This document shows, piece after piece, positions 1 to 12,407 of a stretch of 64,000 bases of DNA (position 1 is the stretch's first letter; the number at the start of each line of letters is the position of its first letter). The position numbers and the translations under genes were made by a program. Below the pieces are notes generated by a model, which was not told the origin of the DNA, did not search any database, and was given only the letters and a program-made list of their open reading frames with translations. Source of the stretch: Macropodus opercularis (Eukaryota; Chordata; Actinopteri; Anabantiformes; Osphronemidae); assembly GCA_030770545.1 (NCBI GenBank), contig CM061098.1, positions 13,482,001 through 13,546,000 of the forward strand, written 5' to 3'.

Positions 1-2261
1 ATTGCAGATGTGCAATGGGGAGTAACAGTAGTAGAAATACTGCTGCTTGTAAGCTAGACACAGTTTGTTAGTCACTATTTGCTGAAAAGGAATAAGAGTA
101 AAGGACTTTAGTGAACAATAAAGGTCTACAGCTTTTTTTTTTTGGTAGAGCTGGCAAAAATGCAGGAGTAGAAGGCTGGACAGAGTGGGATGCATGAAGA
201 GCTAGTGGATGTGGGGGATGACTGTTAGATTAAATGATGGAGAATAAAAGCCCAGCTGATGAATCGGTCATGAGGGATGTGCTCCTCCAGCTACTGTAGG
301 TGATCCTCCTCTCATCTGGCAGTTTAAAGGACACCTGCTGTATAGGGCACGGAAACTGGTTAAAACTTGATCCCATTGTAAAGTAATTTCGGTCTCATTG
401 AAGATGCGAAAGCAAGCAAAATGCCTGCTGAGCCTTGCCAGGCCAGAATGAATCAAACAGGATTTCTTGGCTGACTTCGCAAAGCTAACTTGGACACAAA
501 GTAACCACGAAAGAGCCTTCATCTGCCCCCGGGTGTAGCAGTAGCACGGTTTTCTTCGTAAACAGTTTCCTGTCTCCCCTACAAATTACAAATTCAGCTT
601 CTTCCTCCTGTGTCTATTAAAACACGCGGTGGAAAAAAATGGATTTGTCCTCCTAAGAGCAAACTGTGACCGGCTGAATCATGACCACAGAGTTTGCCTC
701 GTCACAGCTCGCGCGTGCCGACCCAGCCTGCTCTCTGTTCGCCTTTGTCTTCAGACAGGAGGCATGATTAGTGCAATCGCTGATGAAGCCTGAGCGTCCT
801 TTGTGCCAGCGAGCTCGCCTAATAGCCGCGGCCTCTCGCTCTTATTAAGGGCCGTGCAGGTCGGACGGAGGGCCTGCTCTCATCCTGACGAGCTGAAGAG
901 AAGTCGTAGGTGCTGCGTTCAAGCACATAGGAATCCGGGCACGTTCAAATACTAACTCTTGATTTATGGGGTGAATCAATTCATGTCTTTCATAGCCAAT
1001 GAAATAAACACCATCTCTCTGCGGCAGCCAATAAATTCAGAAAATCCAGTGTACCTTCCTTCCCTCTATTGCTTACCCCCATTTCTTCTTCTCTTTTTTT
1101 TTTTCTTTCCCGTGTCTTGTTCTAAGCAGTTACAGTCTAAAATGGCCTTGTGAAGGAGGACGGGAGTTAAGATGGCATCCCCAGAGACTTTTCAGAGAAG
1201 TAATTTAATAAACTGTGATATTTTCTCACTCCACGAGGGAAAGGGAATAGGCTCAGAAAAGTAATGAAACCCAGCAGTTGAATTTTTAATATTAAAGAAT
1301 CAATTTCCTGTGCTTGAACATAACCAGGGGAAGTTCTTTTTGTCTGCCGCCGTTGCACAAATGCACCGTGCAGCAGTGACTCCCTACGAGGTGGGAAAGG
1401 CTTCTGGTTCAACAGCGTCTCCTGCCATCCAACCCGCCCTAGCCCCTGCACGTTTGAGAAGCAGCTGGAATTATAGGCTGTCCTAATCACAGTTGCTGCT
1501 AGTGACTATGATTAGTAGATTAGCAACTACTTCTCGAGAAGTGAAGCATGCTCTCGCTCATTAATAATAACAACACTGATTACAGTAAGTGCAACTCTGA
1601 TTCGAGCCGCTGTAAATCTGCAAACCAGATTCGATACTGTGCACGTACGAGTACCAGACGTGGTTCAGAATTCATGTTTTATGTGCACTTCTCAACTTCC
1701 TCCACCTGTTTCAGCTCATACTCAAGCACTTGAGTGTTTATGGGAAGCTTCCTTCCAAAGGACACATCCATACTCTACCTCGCTGTTGTGTTGCTTGGAG
1801 CAAAGGCTGTAACAAGGTGATGCTTTAGTTTTCGATACATATTAATACACTGCATATCTAAGCTAAAGCTTTCCTACCATATGACAAGCATATATATGCC
1901 AAAGCTATTTTTTTTATCACCGCATGTTGATATTTTATAGACGGTATTTTATTACTTACCAATGCTTTGTAAATTCTTATGCAAATCTGATCTCTGGCTG
2001 GTTAAAACTGTCACAGCAGAAAAAAATCCACTCCTTGCTAGTGACATAGTTCATTTGTGTTCAACACATCAATCAAAGCTACAATTCTGTCCCTAACAGG
2101 CCTTTTTATCGCATTTGATCGATCGTTAGAGTGGACACTGGTAATTTATAATTAGTTCTGTTTCCTGCCTTTCGCGGTTCTGTCAAAGCTGCTGCTTGTT
2201 TGTTTACTGCGGATATCTAATGACACTCCTTTTACCCTGACTCCTCCACTACGTGTGGCAG

Positions 2262-2296
2262 CGAGAGAGAGAGAGAGGGAGAGGGAGAGGGAGAGG
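2262..2296. repeat. Purine-rich (GA)n/(GGGAGA)n simple repeat
   Basis: A short run of GA dinucleotides passes into GGGAGA-type hexamers. It is a pure purine tract on the + strand. No gene function is implied. Confidence 0.9.
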
Positions 2297-2543
2297 TCAG
2301 GTGATGATTTATGACCGCGATGCTGCGTTCCAGCACAGGATGATTAATCTCTTCTGGGAACACTTCACAAGTACGAGTTTAACCTACCTCGGCCTTGCAC
2401 GTGCGCGCACGCACACACGGAGAAAGCAGAGCGCAGACAGAGGGCTGTGTGCGACCTGCATGCCTGACAAGCAGGACGTAAACACGGGGGCAGAGTGCAT
2501 GTAGGTGCTTTTGTATGCAATTCATGTGCAACTACACACCCCG

Positions 2544-2562
2544 CACACACACACACACACAC
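2544..2562. repeat. (CA)n microsatellite
   Basis: Uninterrupted CA dinucleotide repeat of about nine units. It creates artificial His/Thr-rich open frames on the + strand. Confidence 0.9.
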
Positions 2563-2701
2563 CCTGTTTTTACTCTGTTCTTCCGTTCTCCTCTCCTCAC
2601 TGACCTCAGTGGCGCAATGTCTCACAATCACCTCTCTACTCTTTTGCCTTGTCCATTCATCACAAACAGTCACAGATGCCCACGCTCACACACAGAGCGG
2701 G

Positions 2702-2732
2702 GACAGGGAGGGAGGGAGGGAGGGAGGGAGGT
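2702..2732. repeat. (GGGA)n repeat with G-quadruplex potential
   Basis: Six GGGA units in a row give at least four G-triplets with one-base spacers, which meets the usual sequence rule for a G-quadruplex. It is a simple repeat, and any structural or regulatory role is inference. Confidence 0.85.
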
Positions 2733-3901
2733 AGACGGAGCGAGAGAGCTTCTCTATAAGGCCATTTGGCTCCGGTAGCGGCGAGCATAAGGCTATAGGA
2801 TTAGTGCTGCTAGGTGCTAAAAGCTTCAGTGTCTTAATAAACACTGAGGAAGGCAGGGACTGGCCCTATCTGTGTGATAAAGCTGAGTGTGTGCGTGCGT
2901 GTGTCCACATCCAGGTGCCCCGCGCAGGTACAAATACTGTCTGGCAGTCCTGGGCGGACGCATTGAGGGGATAAGTGTAAATACCACAGGCGGCATCGGA
3001 AGCTCTATTACTTGAGCACACTTCAGCGAATCGTTCCACAGTGATACTCATTGAAACTCAGAGGGTGGCTGAACACATCTTTATTGTAATGAAGTCATTT
3101 ATTGTAATGGAGGCCATTTACAATCAGCTGTAGCTTAGATGCCTACGCTTTTGTCATTACAGCTTGCCAGAGTCTCCGTCGGGGCTGCGCTATCTCTTGC
3201 TCAGCCACGGCTCTCTATCTGTCTAGTGACCAGCTTTAGTGTGTGGACGATGTGACCTTCTCTCTCTGGGGAGTGGGATTTTCCTTTTTTTTTTTGTTTT
3301 TTACGGGAATAGGATTTGCAGTGGTTGCGACTTTTCTTGGAAACAAACTACTGTGCTGTGCAATTAAATGTTTTTAATGAGGCCTCATGTTCTCTGGTGT
3401 AGAAGGTACCTGTGTGATTTATCTCGTGGTCAGAACAATAGAACCGTCGTATAATGGAAGGCCCAGCAATAAGACTCCCGTCACCCACCAATAGCAAACA
3501 GAGAAAGTGAACTCAAATGAGCAAACGTACACTGGATGGCTGTTATTGAAAGTAGCTGGTGTCCAAGTAGAAAAGCAGAAGAATCATAGAAATATCTCCA
3601 GAAAGAAATAAAGTCATACGTGAAGATCTGTTTGTTGTTTGTTACGTTTTGGCTCCAGTTCCCAGTTGAGCTTTGGTTTTCTCCCTCCCTATGTGACGTA
3701 GCTCTGCCTTCGTATTGGGCAGTGACTTTCATCTGACTGCGTTTGACTGACTAAACTATGGAACTAACCTGTAAGTGCTGTTCTCATATCGCCGTGACAC
3801 AGAAGCAGCGGTGGAGGCTGACGACCGGTTAAAATGACACGAGTCCCATCCAACGTAAACATGCATTGACACATGCTTTATTGCGCAAAGCCGCGTTTTG
3901 C

Positions 3902-3935
3902 GTGTGTGTGTGTGTGTATGTGTGTGTGTGTGTGT
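3902..3935. repeat. (GT)n microsatellite
   Basis: GT dinucleotide repeat interrupted once by TATG. Confidence 0.9.
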
Positions 3936-4139
3936 TAAGCCTTTATCTCGCTATCGGCTCAATTCGTAACACAGACAGTGTCCATTATCAAATGTGAGGA
4001 CTGGGCAGAGCAAGACAGTGCAGCCCGAGCGAGAGCGAGTAATGTAATCCTTTGTGAAAGTGCCATCATATCACCCAACCACACTCAATCTCCTCACCAG
4101 CTACAGAATAGATGAATGTCCTGGATGATTCTAATCTCA

Positions 4140-4140
<1 letters not shown>

Positions 4141-4179
<39 letters not shown>
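4141..4179. repeat. (CA)n microsatellite
   Basis: Uninterrupted CA repeat of about 19 units, probably length-polymorphic. Confidence 0.95.
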
Positions 4180-4180
<1 letters not shown>

Positions 4181-7100
4181 ATGTCCACGCCATTCATTTT
4201 TGATATTTACAAAGAGATGCTGAGTAGTAATAATATGACTGGATGCTGTGATGTTTTTGTGCTTGAATGCGCCCTGTGAGACGTGTGTGTCTGCGTGTGA
4301 ATGAATGGCACGAAGCCACGTGCGTAGGAATTAGCGTCTCAATTCTGGTCCGAACGTGAGCAATTAAGGTTAATTCCGCGGCTTTTAATTATATCCAGGC
4401 GCCTTAAGATTTCTTTGCGTTTGTGTCGACTCTGTGATGCGACATCACGGATATTAAGGGTAACACACGCGCGCGAGTCTTCTATTCCACGTCTTTACTC
4501 TGCTATCGCTCCACACTGATTTAAGAATATGTGTGTAATCGAGGAGGGAGCGCCGATAAGAACTGAGGATGGTTTTTTGGAACGCTGGATTTGATTCACG
4601 CTGTGAAGTTATCTTTGTCTTTCAGGTTTGAATTGGTCCTTTTCATGTCTGTTCCATTTGATGTCCACATTGAGGATTTACCTCTGCCTGATTAAAAGCA
4701 CATTGAGGGACATTTCTAAACTCTAGCTTGTTTGGCTTTGACGTGGGACAGGATTGCAGATTTAATTAATTTGTGTTTACTTAAGTGATGTTTTTTGTTT
4801 GTTTGTTTGTTTTTTTACTAAAGACAGTTGTGCTAGAACAGGAAACAGACTGAGTCACTATACATTTGACAAACACCAGCGACTTAAAAGATCAAAAACC
4901 CACAGATTAGGAAAACTGCCACAGCAGTTGGAATAATTATGTTGCTAACTCGTCTCAGTGTTGTTTGATTATCTTATTCGACTTGAGAGTCAGCGATGTT
5001 ACAGCCAAATTAGGTGCTTAATAAACAATTATTCGTCCTGACGCTACCTGGTGACAGCTGAAAGCTTTTCTTGTTCTGAAGTGATTTATGATCTGAGAGA
5101 GTAAACAGTGGGGATTGTGATGCCTCTAATCAAATGAAATGCTCTGGTATTTTTAAACACTGCAGTTTAGCAGCATATAGTCCAGGAGTTTGACTGAATG
5201 GATATTTACTTGTTGCGTTTGAAATAGATATACAGAAGGTCACGCCGGTGTGACCCTCTCATTCATCGCTCAATTTAGCCCAAATCTGAAAATATAAGTG
5301 CAGAATTGTTTCTCTTGATCTAATCTCAACCCTTACTGTGTGAAATGGGCCTGAACTTGTCAAAACGGTTAAAATGAGAAAAAAAACAGCTGCACTACGT
5401 ACGCTCTGACTGACTCATACCCCTCAAGTCCTGTGACAGCAGCCCACAGATCTGGGATGAGACCCTAAATTGGAAATCTGCCTAAAACTGAAATCACTTC
5501 AAATATTATCCGCTGTAAGGTCAGCGTGATTTGTGGAAAGGCTTAAGTGCAATTTTCGTATAAAAAAAAAAAAAACGAGGGCCTTTGCTTCTAACTGTAC
5601 TCAGACGACATCTTGGGGCAAACACTCGCATCCTGTGCTATTTTCAAGGACTTAGTTTTATGGATTTTCATGGATTTAGTTTGTGAAGTCGCACCAACAT
5701 AATCACTTAAACTGCCTTCATGTTTACTATGTCTGCCGGTATTTCATTTTTCTCAACATGGATTTTATGGCCCAGAAAGGAGCTAAATCCAGTGAGTCTG
5801 AGACAGAATGGAAATAGAATCATTAAATCAGGGGAATTCATAGACAAAGGAGATCATATAGTCTATCAAAGACCTCGAGGATAATGTACATTTTAATCCT
5901 CTCTACATCTATTATGATTTCTCAAAGACTCCTCATCATCTTCTTTTTCTTTCCAGCTGTTTATCTTTCTGTGGCATTTGATAATTGCAGTGTCAAGACA
6001 AAAACAAAAATATTCCTGACAACAACAAAAAATATCGCATGAATGTTCTCCTTGCTGAATGAAGCGCTTTGCTCATATACGAGATAAATTCCAAAACAAA
6101 GCGTGTCAAAGCTTAAAATTCCACCAGTAATATGTTGTGTCAGAAACATCCCACGTAGTGATTTCTGTAGCACCAGGTGCTGTCAGTTAAACGTTGCCAG
6201 CAGCTGTTAGCATCCACCTGACTTCGCTATTTGATTCTTTGATCATTTCTGACACTGTGTTATTTTCTGTCGCACACAGATTACAAGAAGGAAGAAATAG
6301 CTGAGGGTCTGAAGGCAGCACTTTGAAATCCTCAATGATGTCTGTACATTTTTATTAATACAAACAACGTTCCATCTGTCTCTTGAGCTTTCTTTATTGG
6401 ATCTGCCTCCATACTGTGTATGACCAGATACAATATATTTTTTTGGCTCGGCAGCAGCCTGCTGTCTGTGCATTTGGAGCCACGCGTGCGTGAAGAAACA
6501 CAACCAGGAATAAAAAGAAACTAAGTTCCTTCAGCATAAAGAGCAAAGTTGTGTCAGGATCCCCGGCGATGCTCTATGAAACCTGTAAATTCCATCTCAA
6601 AAACACGCTCTATAAAATATGACGACTAAACAATAATCGTAAAAAAAATCACTGCATTCAAGACATGTTTGGGTTCCAGCGTGAGGATTACGGCGAACCT
6701 TTTAAACTGTTAGATTCCTGCTGCTTTTTAATATCTTGTGTGATCTATTTGTGTCCAAAGCTGCTAATAGCTCGAAGGAATCAAGGGAACACAGCAGGGG
6801 AGGTGCTTGCATAATGGATTGGTTATTTTATGCCCCCCACCAAAAAAAAAAAAAAGATGGAACTGAGGTTTTGTCTTTTCCTCCTTCCTTCTATTTATCA
6901 CTTTCATTTCCAGTTCTGTTCCTAGAAGACACGCAGAGCAGGTGCACTGTAAAAAGTCAAAGCAGCATCACGGTAGTTTAGAGGAACGTGCTGCTCTGCC
7001 TCAGCTCAAGCTAAGACAGAGCATTAGTACATGGTAAGGATTCAAATTCAGGATCCTGCACACACCACCGGCAAGAGGATATCACAGCGGGTGAAGCTGA

Positions 7101-7881
7101 ACTTGAGGAACACTAGCCCAGTGGGTGAGATTTTTATTTTATTTTTTTTGAGCTACGAAACCATATTCTCCATTTCACAGTTGCAGCTCTGGCACAGGCG
7201 TGATAACAATGCGCCCTAAACCCGACTTACAGTACGTCCTCATTCACTTGGTTTCCCCCCACAGTTGCAAGACGATTATGGGGAAAAAAGTAATTGCTAA
7301 CAACGAACGCAAAACCCTCTTCCTGACGACGTCAAACCACTTTGGGGGTTTTCGGGGAAAAAATGAATAAAATCTGGTGCTAATTCTGTAATAATTAGAG
7401 ATAAACGCCAAAAACAAGTTAATGAGAATCAATAAATTGTGGAAATATTTCTTCTTCGTGCAGTTCTGCATGACAACTGAGACTAACCTTCTGCATCCAC
7501 ACCATTCTTGATCACATATAGGATCCAAGCAGCGAACACTGCGAGCGGTGCTGTTGTGAAGTGTTGTTTTAAAGTCTGTGTTACGGGCTCAGTGGACCAA
7601 TTTCACCATCCTTATAATGGCATTTCTAATGCTCCGGTCTACATGGAAATAAATAAGTCTGTAAAAAGGAATATTAAATGAACTGTATTATTGCTCATGC
7701 CCAGAGAAACAAATTGATATTTTTATGACATTCAATTTATAAAGGAAGGTGGTGTACACTTTACAGCGGCTTCACCATAAACACGCTAGCGCGCTGGGTT
7801 TTATTAAGCGCTGCGGATAGAATCTTTGGAGCGATCTGATTGGCTGCGCCCTGTCAGGACGCGTGGATGTGCAAGTGGAGG

Positions 7882-7906
7882 GTGTGTGTGTGTGTGTGTG
7901 TGTGTG
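7882..7906. repeat. (GT)n microsatellite
   Basis: GT repeat of about 12 units. Confidence 0.9.
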
Positions 7907-8081
7907 AGTGATTGTGCGTGATCTTTGCCTTAAAGCTGTGAAGTATGGCTGATTCCCTGATCCACCAGGTTAAGGAGAGCTTTGGCTCTGTGCTGCTGAC
8001 CCATCTGGACTGTTTGTCTGGGTTCAGCCTCATCCCTGGACCACACTGCCTTTTTCCACCACACACGCAACATCCACCACA

Positions 8082-8109
8082 GTGTGTGTGTGTGTGTGTG
8101 TGTGTGTGT
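8082..8109. repeat. (GT)n microsatellite
   Basis: GT repeat of about 14 units, 175 bp from the previous one. Confidence 0.9.
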
Positions 8110-8594
8110 AACGCTATGGTAGAGATGTTGCTTCCATAGATTATCCACAGCGTTAACACCAGCCCCACATCCGACGAGCTGTGATGACGCCCATTTATCA
8201 TGGTCAGCATTAAACTTCTTAACTTTTTCCAGCAGCCTTGTGGCCGACCATTGTAAACAGACACTGGAAGGGTGTTTACCTGTCTTTCTATGCCTCTGTA
8301 GGGCTGATCCTTTTCAATCTGTTGTCGGTGACTTTAGCCCTCATCCAAATGTCGTATCTCCTCTGTTTCCCTGCCCATCTTATCCCAGAGCTTGATGTCA
8401 CCTCCCACACACACACCACGAGAGCCAAAGAGGATCAGCACTCAGATCCACTCAGATTACCATCTTCTTTGTCACTCTGTCTATGTCTGTCTTCCTTCCC
8501 TTTTTTTATTTTTAACACCCTCCCTCAATGTCCACCTAGCAACGAAAAGCTATTCAGAAAGTTACATGTGGACAAGGACAAATTCTACATCAGG

Positions 8595-8613
8595 CACACA
8601 CACACACACACAC
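8595..8613. repeat. (CA)n microsatellite
   Basis: Short CA repeat that contributes a His/Thr run to a spurious open frame. Confidence 0.85.
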
Positions 8614-9805
8614 GCAGGCAGACACCGCTAAGGGCTGGGAAACATTTGAGGGGCAGGATAATGTCAGCTCACCAAGGCCTCAGTGGCTCCCAGTCATCCA
8701 TGGCTGCCAACTTCACTAACATCAGCTCTAGTCCAAAGCAAGAGGACAAAGACGGGTTGCTTTTTTTTTTCCTTCTGCAGCCTTCAATAGAGCAGCTTGT
8801 GTGTATGTAAGCAAGTGAATAACACCGAGGAAGAAGAGAAGGAGCACAGTGAGCATCAATGGGACGTTGGGTCTCTTTTCATGACTTGAAGGGAAACAAC
8901 TGCAGGTAGCAAGACAGTAGGAGTCTTCAAAAGATGACAGCACCACAGTGCTGGCGTAAACGCTGCACAAATGTAATGTACAATGTAATTTATTTTTATT
9001 AAATAAGCCAACTTCAATATTTATGACATTATTAATTAAGTCACTGTCTTTCTGACTCGTTCCCTTAAAGAGGATTTGCACTGACTGAGTTAGACACTTG
9101 AAACATCACCAGAGTCAGACTACAGGCCTGCATTTATAAAAATTAATTTCGGGGCATGGCGTTACAAAGAAATAAGCTAAACAGATGTATCTTCACACGG
9201 CTCGAGGGCAGGCTAGACTCAAGGGCTGTAGCCAGCACTAGGATAACACCTGATTATCTTACTGAACTGCAGTTAAATTGCATTACGGGTAAAACAGGCA
9301 CAGAGTTTTAAAGACGAAGAATTTAATTTATAAAAGGTTAGACTGTACCTGGGAGTTTTTTTGCTTGGAGGGTTTAACATCAGAATGTATATTTGTTATT
9401 AAATTATCCCTAAAACACATTACGTACATTAAGTTATAGTAAAATAAAAAAAGTAATATGATGCTGTTAGTGGTTAAGTCTGGGCCTTGTTAGTTAATCC
9501 TGCTGATTGGAGGAATCAGGGAAGGAAGGCATTGTTTCCTTAAAGCATCTTGCAAATGAATTAGGTTGTAAAGTAAGACGGCCTATTGATAGTGTGTCAG
9601 AGTTTTCTATGTGTTTTCCTGTGTGTGTTGATGCTCTTTATTTACATCTTAGCGTGTTTCTCTTACTGTGTCCCAGGCAAAATGCTGCAATATGTACTCG
9701 TTTCTTTTTCTTTTTTTTGCTGTTTTCTGCCCTGCAGGTATTCCCACTGTCACTGCAGACGCCTCTCCTTTAACATCATAACCCTGGCAACCCACACAAA
9801 TATGC

Positions 9806-9819
9806 ATATATATATATAT
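9806..9819. repeat. (AT)n microsatellite
   Basis: Short AT dinucleotide run within an A/T-rich stretch. Confidence 0.8.
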
Positions 9820-12344
9820 TCGCATTTATCTCGAGACAGCATGCTTTCACTCATCAGAAATATATTTGGACTTGTGTAGGGGCACCGATGTTTATTTCAT
9901 GTACGAGGATGTGACATTTTGGCCGAACCGTTGGTGTGGGAGATCCATTTGACAAAACGTGTGACAGACTCATGTACAGATGCACGCAGACTAAAAACCG
10001 CACTGTGTCGACTGGGCCATTGTTACTTAACTCTCCAGTCATCCTCCCACACGCACACACAGGAGCAGCAGGGCAGCCAGTCTCTTGACACTGTTCCATT
10101 TAGCCCACACTCCTGCCGGAGGATTCAGCTAATAACTCACATAGCCCGAACGCTGCCATATAGCGCAAAACAATTACTTTCAAGAAGAAAAAGAAGAATC
10201 AAGGGCATTGAGAGTAAGCGTAACCTTGAGAGGAGAAAACCTTTTTGGGTTTTTGTTTTTTTGTGATACGGCCAAAGAAATCAAGTAGCTTGGTAATGAA
10301 CATCTCAACCGATCTGACATTGTATTAAACATCACATGCTCGTCGCTCTCTCTGCGGGCAGGAAAGCAGCCCAGAAAAGAAAACAGAAGAGAAAAAAAGA
10401 AATCGAGCGGCCTCCCCCAGCAGAACTAAATTACCTGAAGCAACAGGGGACATTTAAGAAACACACACAGCTCGTCCATATTTCCCATCAAACACATAAT
10501 TTGCTTATGGTGGTTATAGAGCGCAACTAGACAGTGGCTATCGATCGCACATTACTGGTAAATTAGCCCTAAAGCGATGTCCCTCTGCTCAGTGGACGTC
10601 AGATTCGTGCAACAGAGATTTAGAAGTGAATGACGCAGAAACAAAACACAGATCGCACTGTTTGAATCCAGTAAAATCACGTTTAATTTGCCTTAGACAA
10701 GAAAGCGCCACAATGTTACTGTGTGTCCAGTTTGAGCCTCGAATGGGGGTGAAGGAAAAACGCCAAAAGTAAAAAATAACGTATTGTACTTGCACCGGTG
10801 GAAGTTCCTTTTTCAAATGTAATTTCTTCCTTGTTTTATTTTTTTCTAGTGGGTCTTTTTCATTTAGTCATTGTTTACAGTTTTGGCTCGCACACTCAAC
10901 AGTAATGCAGTATTGAATTCAGCTCACTCTGCCCTCAGCTCTAATTAAGGCCGCTGTTATTCTCTCTGTGACAGTGCCGTGCATGGTAATAGAAAAAAAA
11001 AAAAAACATGTGGTTCACGATGTAACAGAGAGCAACAAGTCCATGCTGCATGGAGGAGATTGATTCTTTGATTCCGTTATTCAATGAGTTTTGCTGTTGT
11101 TTGATGTTTACATGAGCCTTTGATGTTTTTCGTGACCTGCGGCATTTTAGAGATTGGACGTCTGGTGACAGATTTTAATAAGGCTGTGAATGGAACTAAA
11201 GATTTTATAGGTACCTGTGAAGTGAATAGCAAGGTAAGACCGAAGACATTTCCCCTAATCTCAGTGCAATCCAGTAAAGTTCAAAAATACCAAGGTAATC
11301 AAGCTTTGTGCTGCGTTGACATTTCCACTCAGCGACTCAGAAATAGAAAAACCGAGCTTCTGTTCAGCTTGTGTGGATGTTCTGTGATGTTGAGTGATAT
11401 GTACGAAGCCGCATTTCTCCCTGTGTGTATACATGTGTCCCGGGCGCCCGTTTCTTCCACGCGGTTGTCTATGGTTGAGTGGAGAGAGCTCATTTGAGAA
11501 GTCGCGATTTGAGGAGCGATCGGGGAGTTCCTTCAACAACGCGCTCCTATAAATCATCTCTTTAATCAGCCTCGAAGCTCCCGCTCAGTGCACAGCAGAC
11601 GAACACACATGTAGTACACAGACACGCAACATCACAATGCAGAAGAAGGGGGAAAAATAAGAATAATAAAAAAAGAGCACCACTGCAGGCTGGCAGAGCA
11701 GGACGGGGTAAACGAAGAGCGAACCGCAGATAAAGGTGATGTGACTCAAGGAAGGGAAATAAGGTAAGACGGAGCAGGAGAGACAGAGTTCACTCGGGTT
11801 GGCAGAGCCAGACTTGAACCGAGCAGAGCTAGGCTGGTAATTGGATCGGAGACTCTTTGGGGAGGAGGATAGACATGGGGGCGGGTGTAAAATGGCAGTC
11901 TCCTGAGAGGAACTAGGTAACGCTCTCATCTAGTTCACAGAGTTCAGCAAAAAACCCCAAATGTGACCCAAACAGAATCCTTCCATGTAAATAGAGGCAT
12001 TTTAATCGGATATATGCAGAAATGAAATGTCTGCACACTATAGCAGAATCTATATTAATAACATCAGCTCACGTTCAGCCTGAATGAGAGAGGCAGAAAG
12101 AGATAGAGTTGTCCAATAGTTGCATTACGGTAATACCTTGGTTTAATGGATGTCTGGTTTGGAATAAGACTGTACTCAGTCCAATTGAGATTGTGTGGTG
12201 TTGGAGGGATGAGGTGTGTCCCCTCATAAATCCTCTCCTAGATGAGATTGGGGGAAGGGGGGTCAGAACTACGGAATGAGCAGACAGTAAGACAGACAGA
12301 ATGATGCTCACAAATCCAGCTGAGGATTTTGCTGTTGTGACGGA

Positions 12345-12345
<1 letters not shown>

Positions 12346-12405
<60 letters not shown>
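12346..12405. repeat. Long (TG)30 microsatellite
   Basis: A perfect 60-bp TG repeat, the longest microsatellite in the window. Repeats of this length are usually highly polymorphic, and alternating purine-pyrimidine tracts can adopt Z-DNA. The two open frames that overlap it are artefacts of the repeat. Confidence 0.97.

Positions 12406-12407
<2 letters not shown>

Larger units (their letters stand above)
1..7860. other. Non-coding upstream region, first part
   Basis: I see no exon with recognisable protein similarity here; open frames are short and often made by simple repeats. The stretch holds microsatellites (listed separately). A GC-richer block lies at about 660-910. Homeodomain-type AT motifs are present, including a perfect 6-bp inverted repeat with a 2-nt spacer at 4362-4375 (AATTAAGGTTAATT). 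Most of the rest is unremarkable AT-leaning DNA. It lies upstream of the tenm2 start codon by at least 27 kb and could be intergenic or a 5' UTR intron. Confidence 0.6.

Noticed and set aside
8238..8810. 190-codon open frame on the + strand
   Set aside because: It includes two CA-repeat segments and low-complexity Ser/Leu/Phe runs. With 64 kb read in six frames, about one open frame of this length is expected by chance. No domain is recognised.
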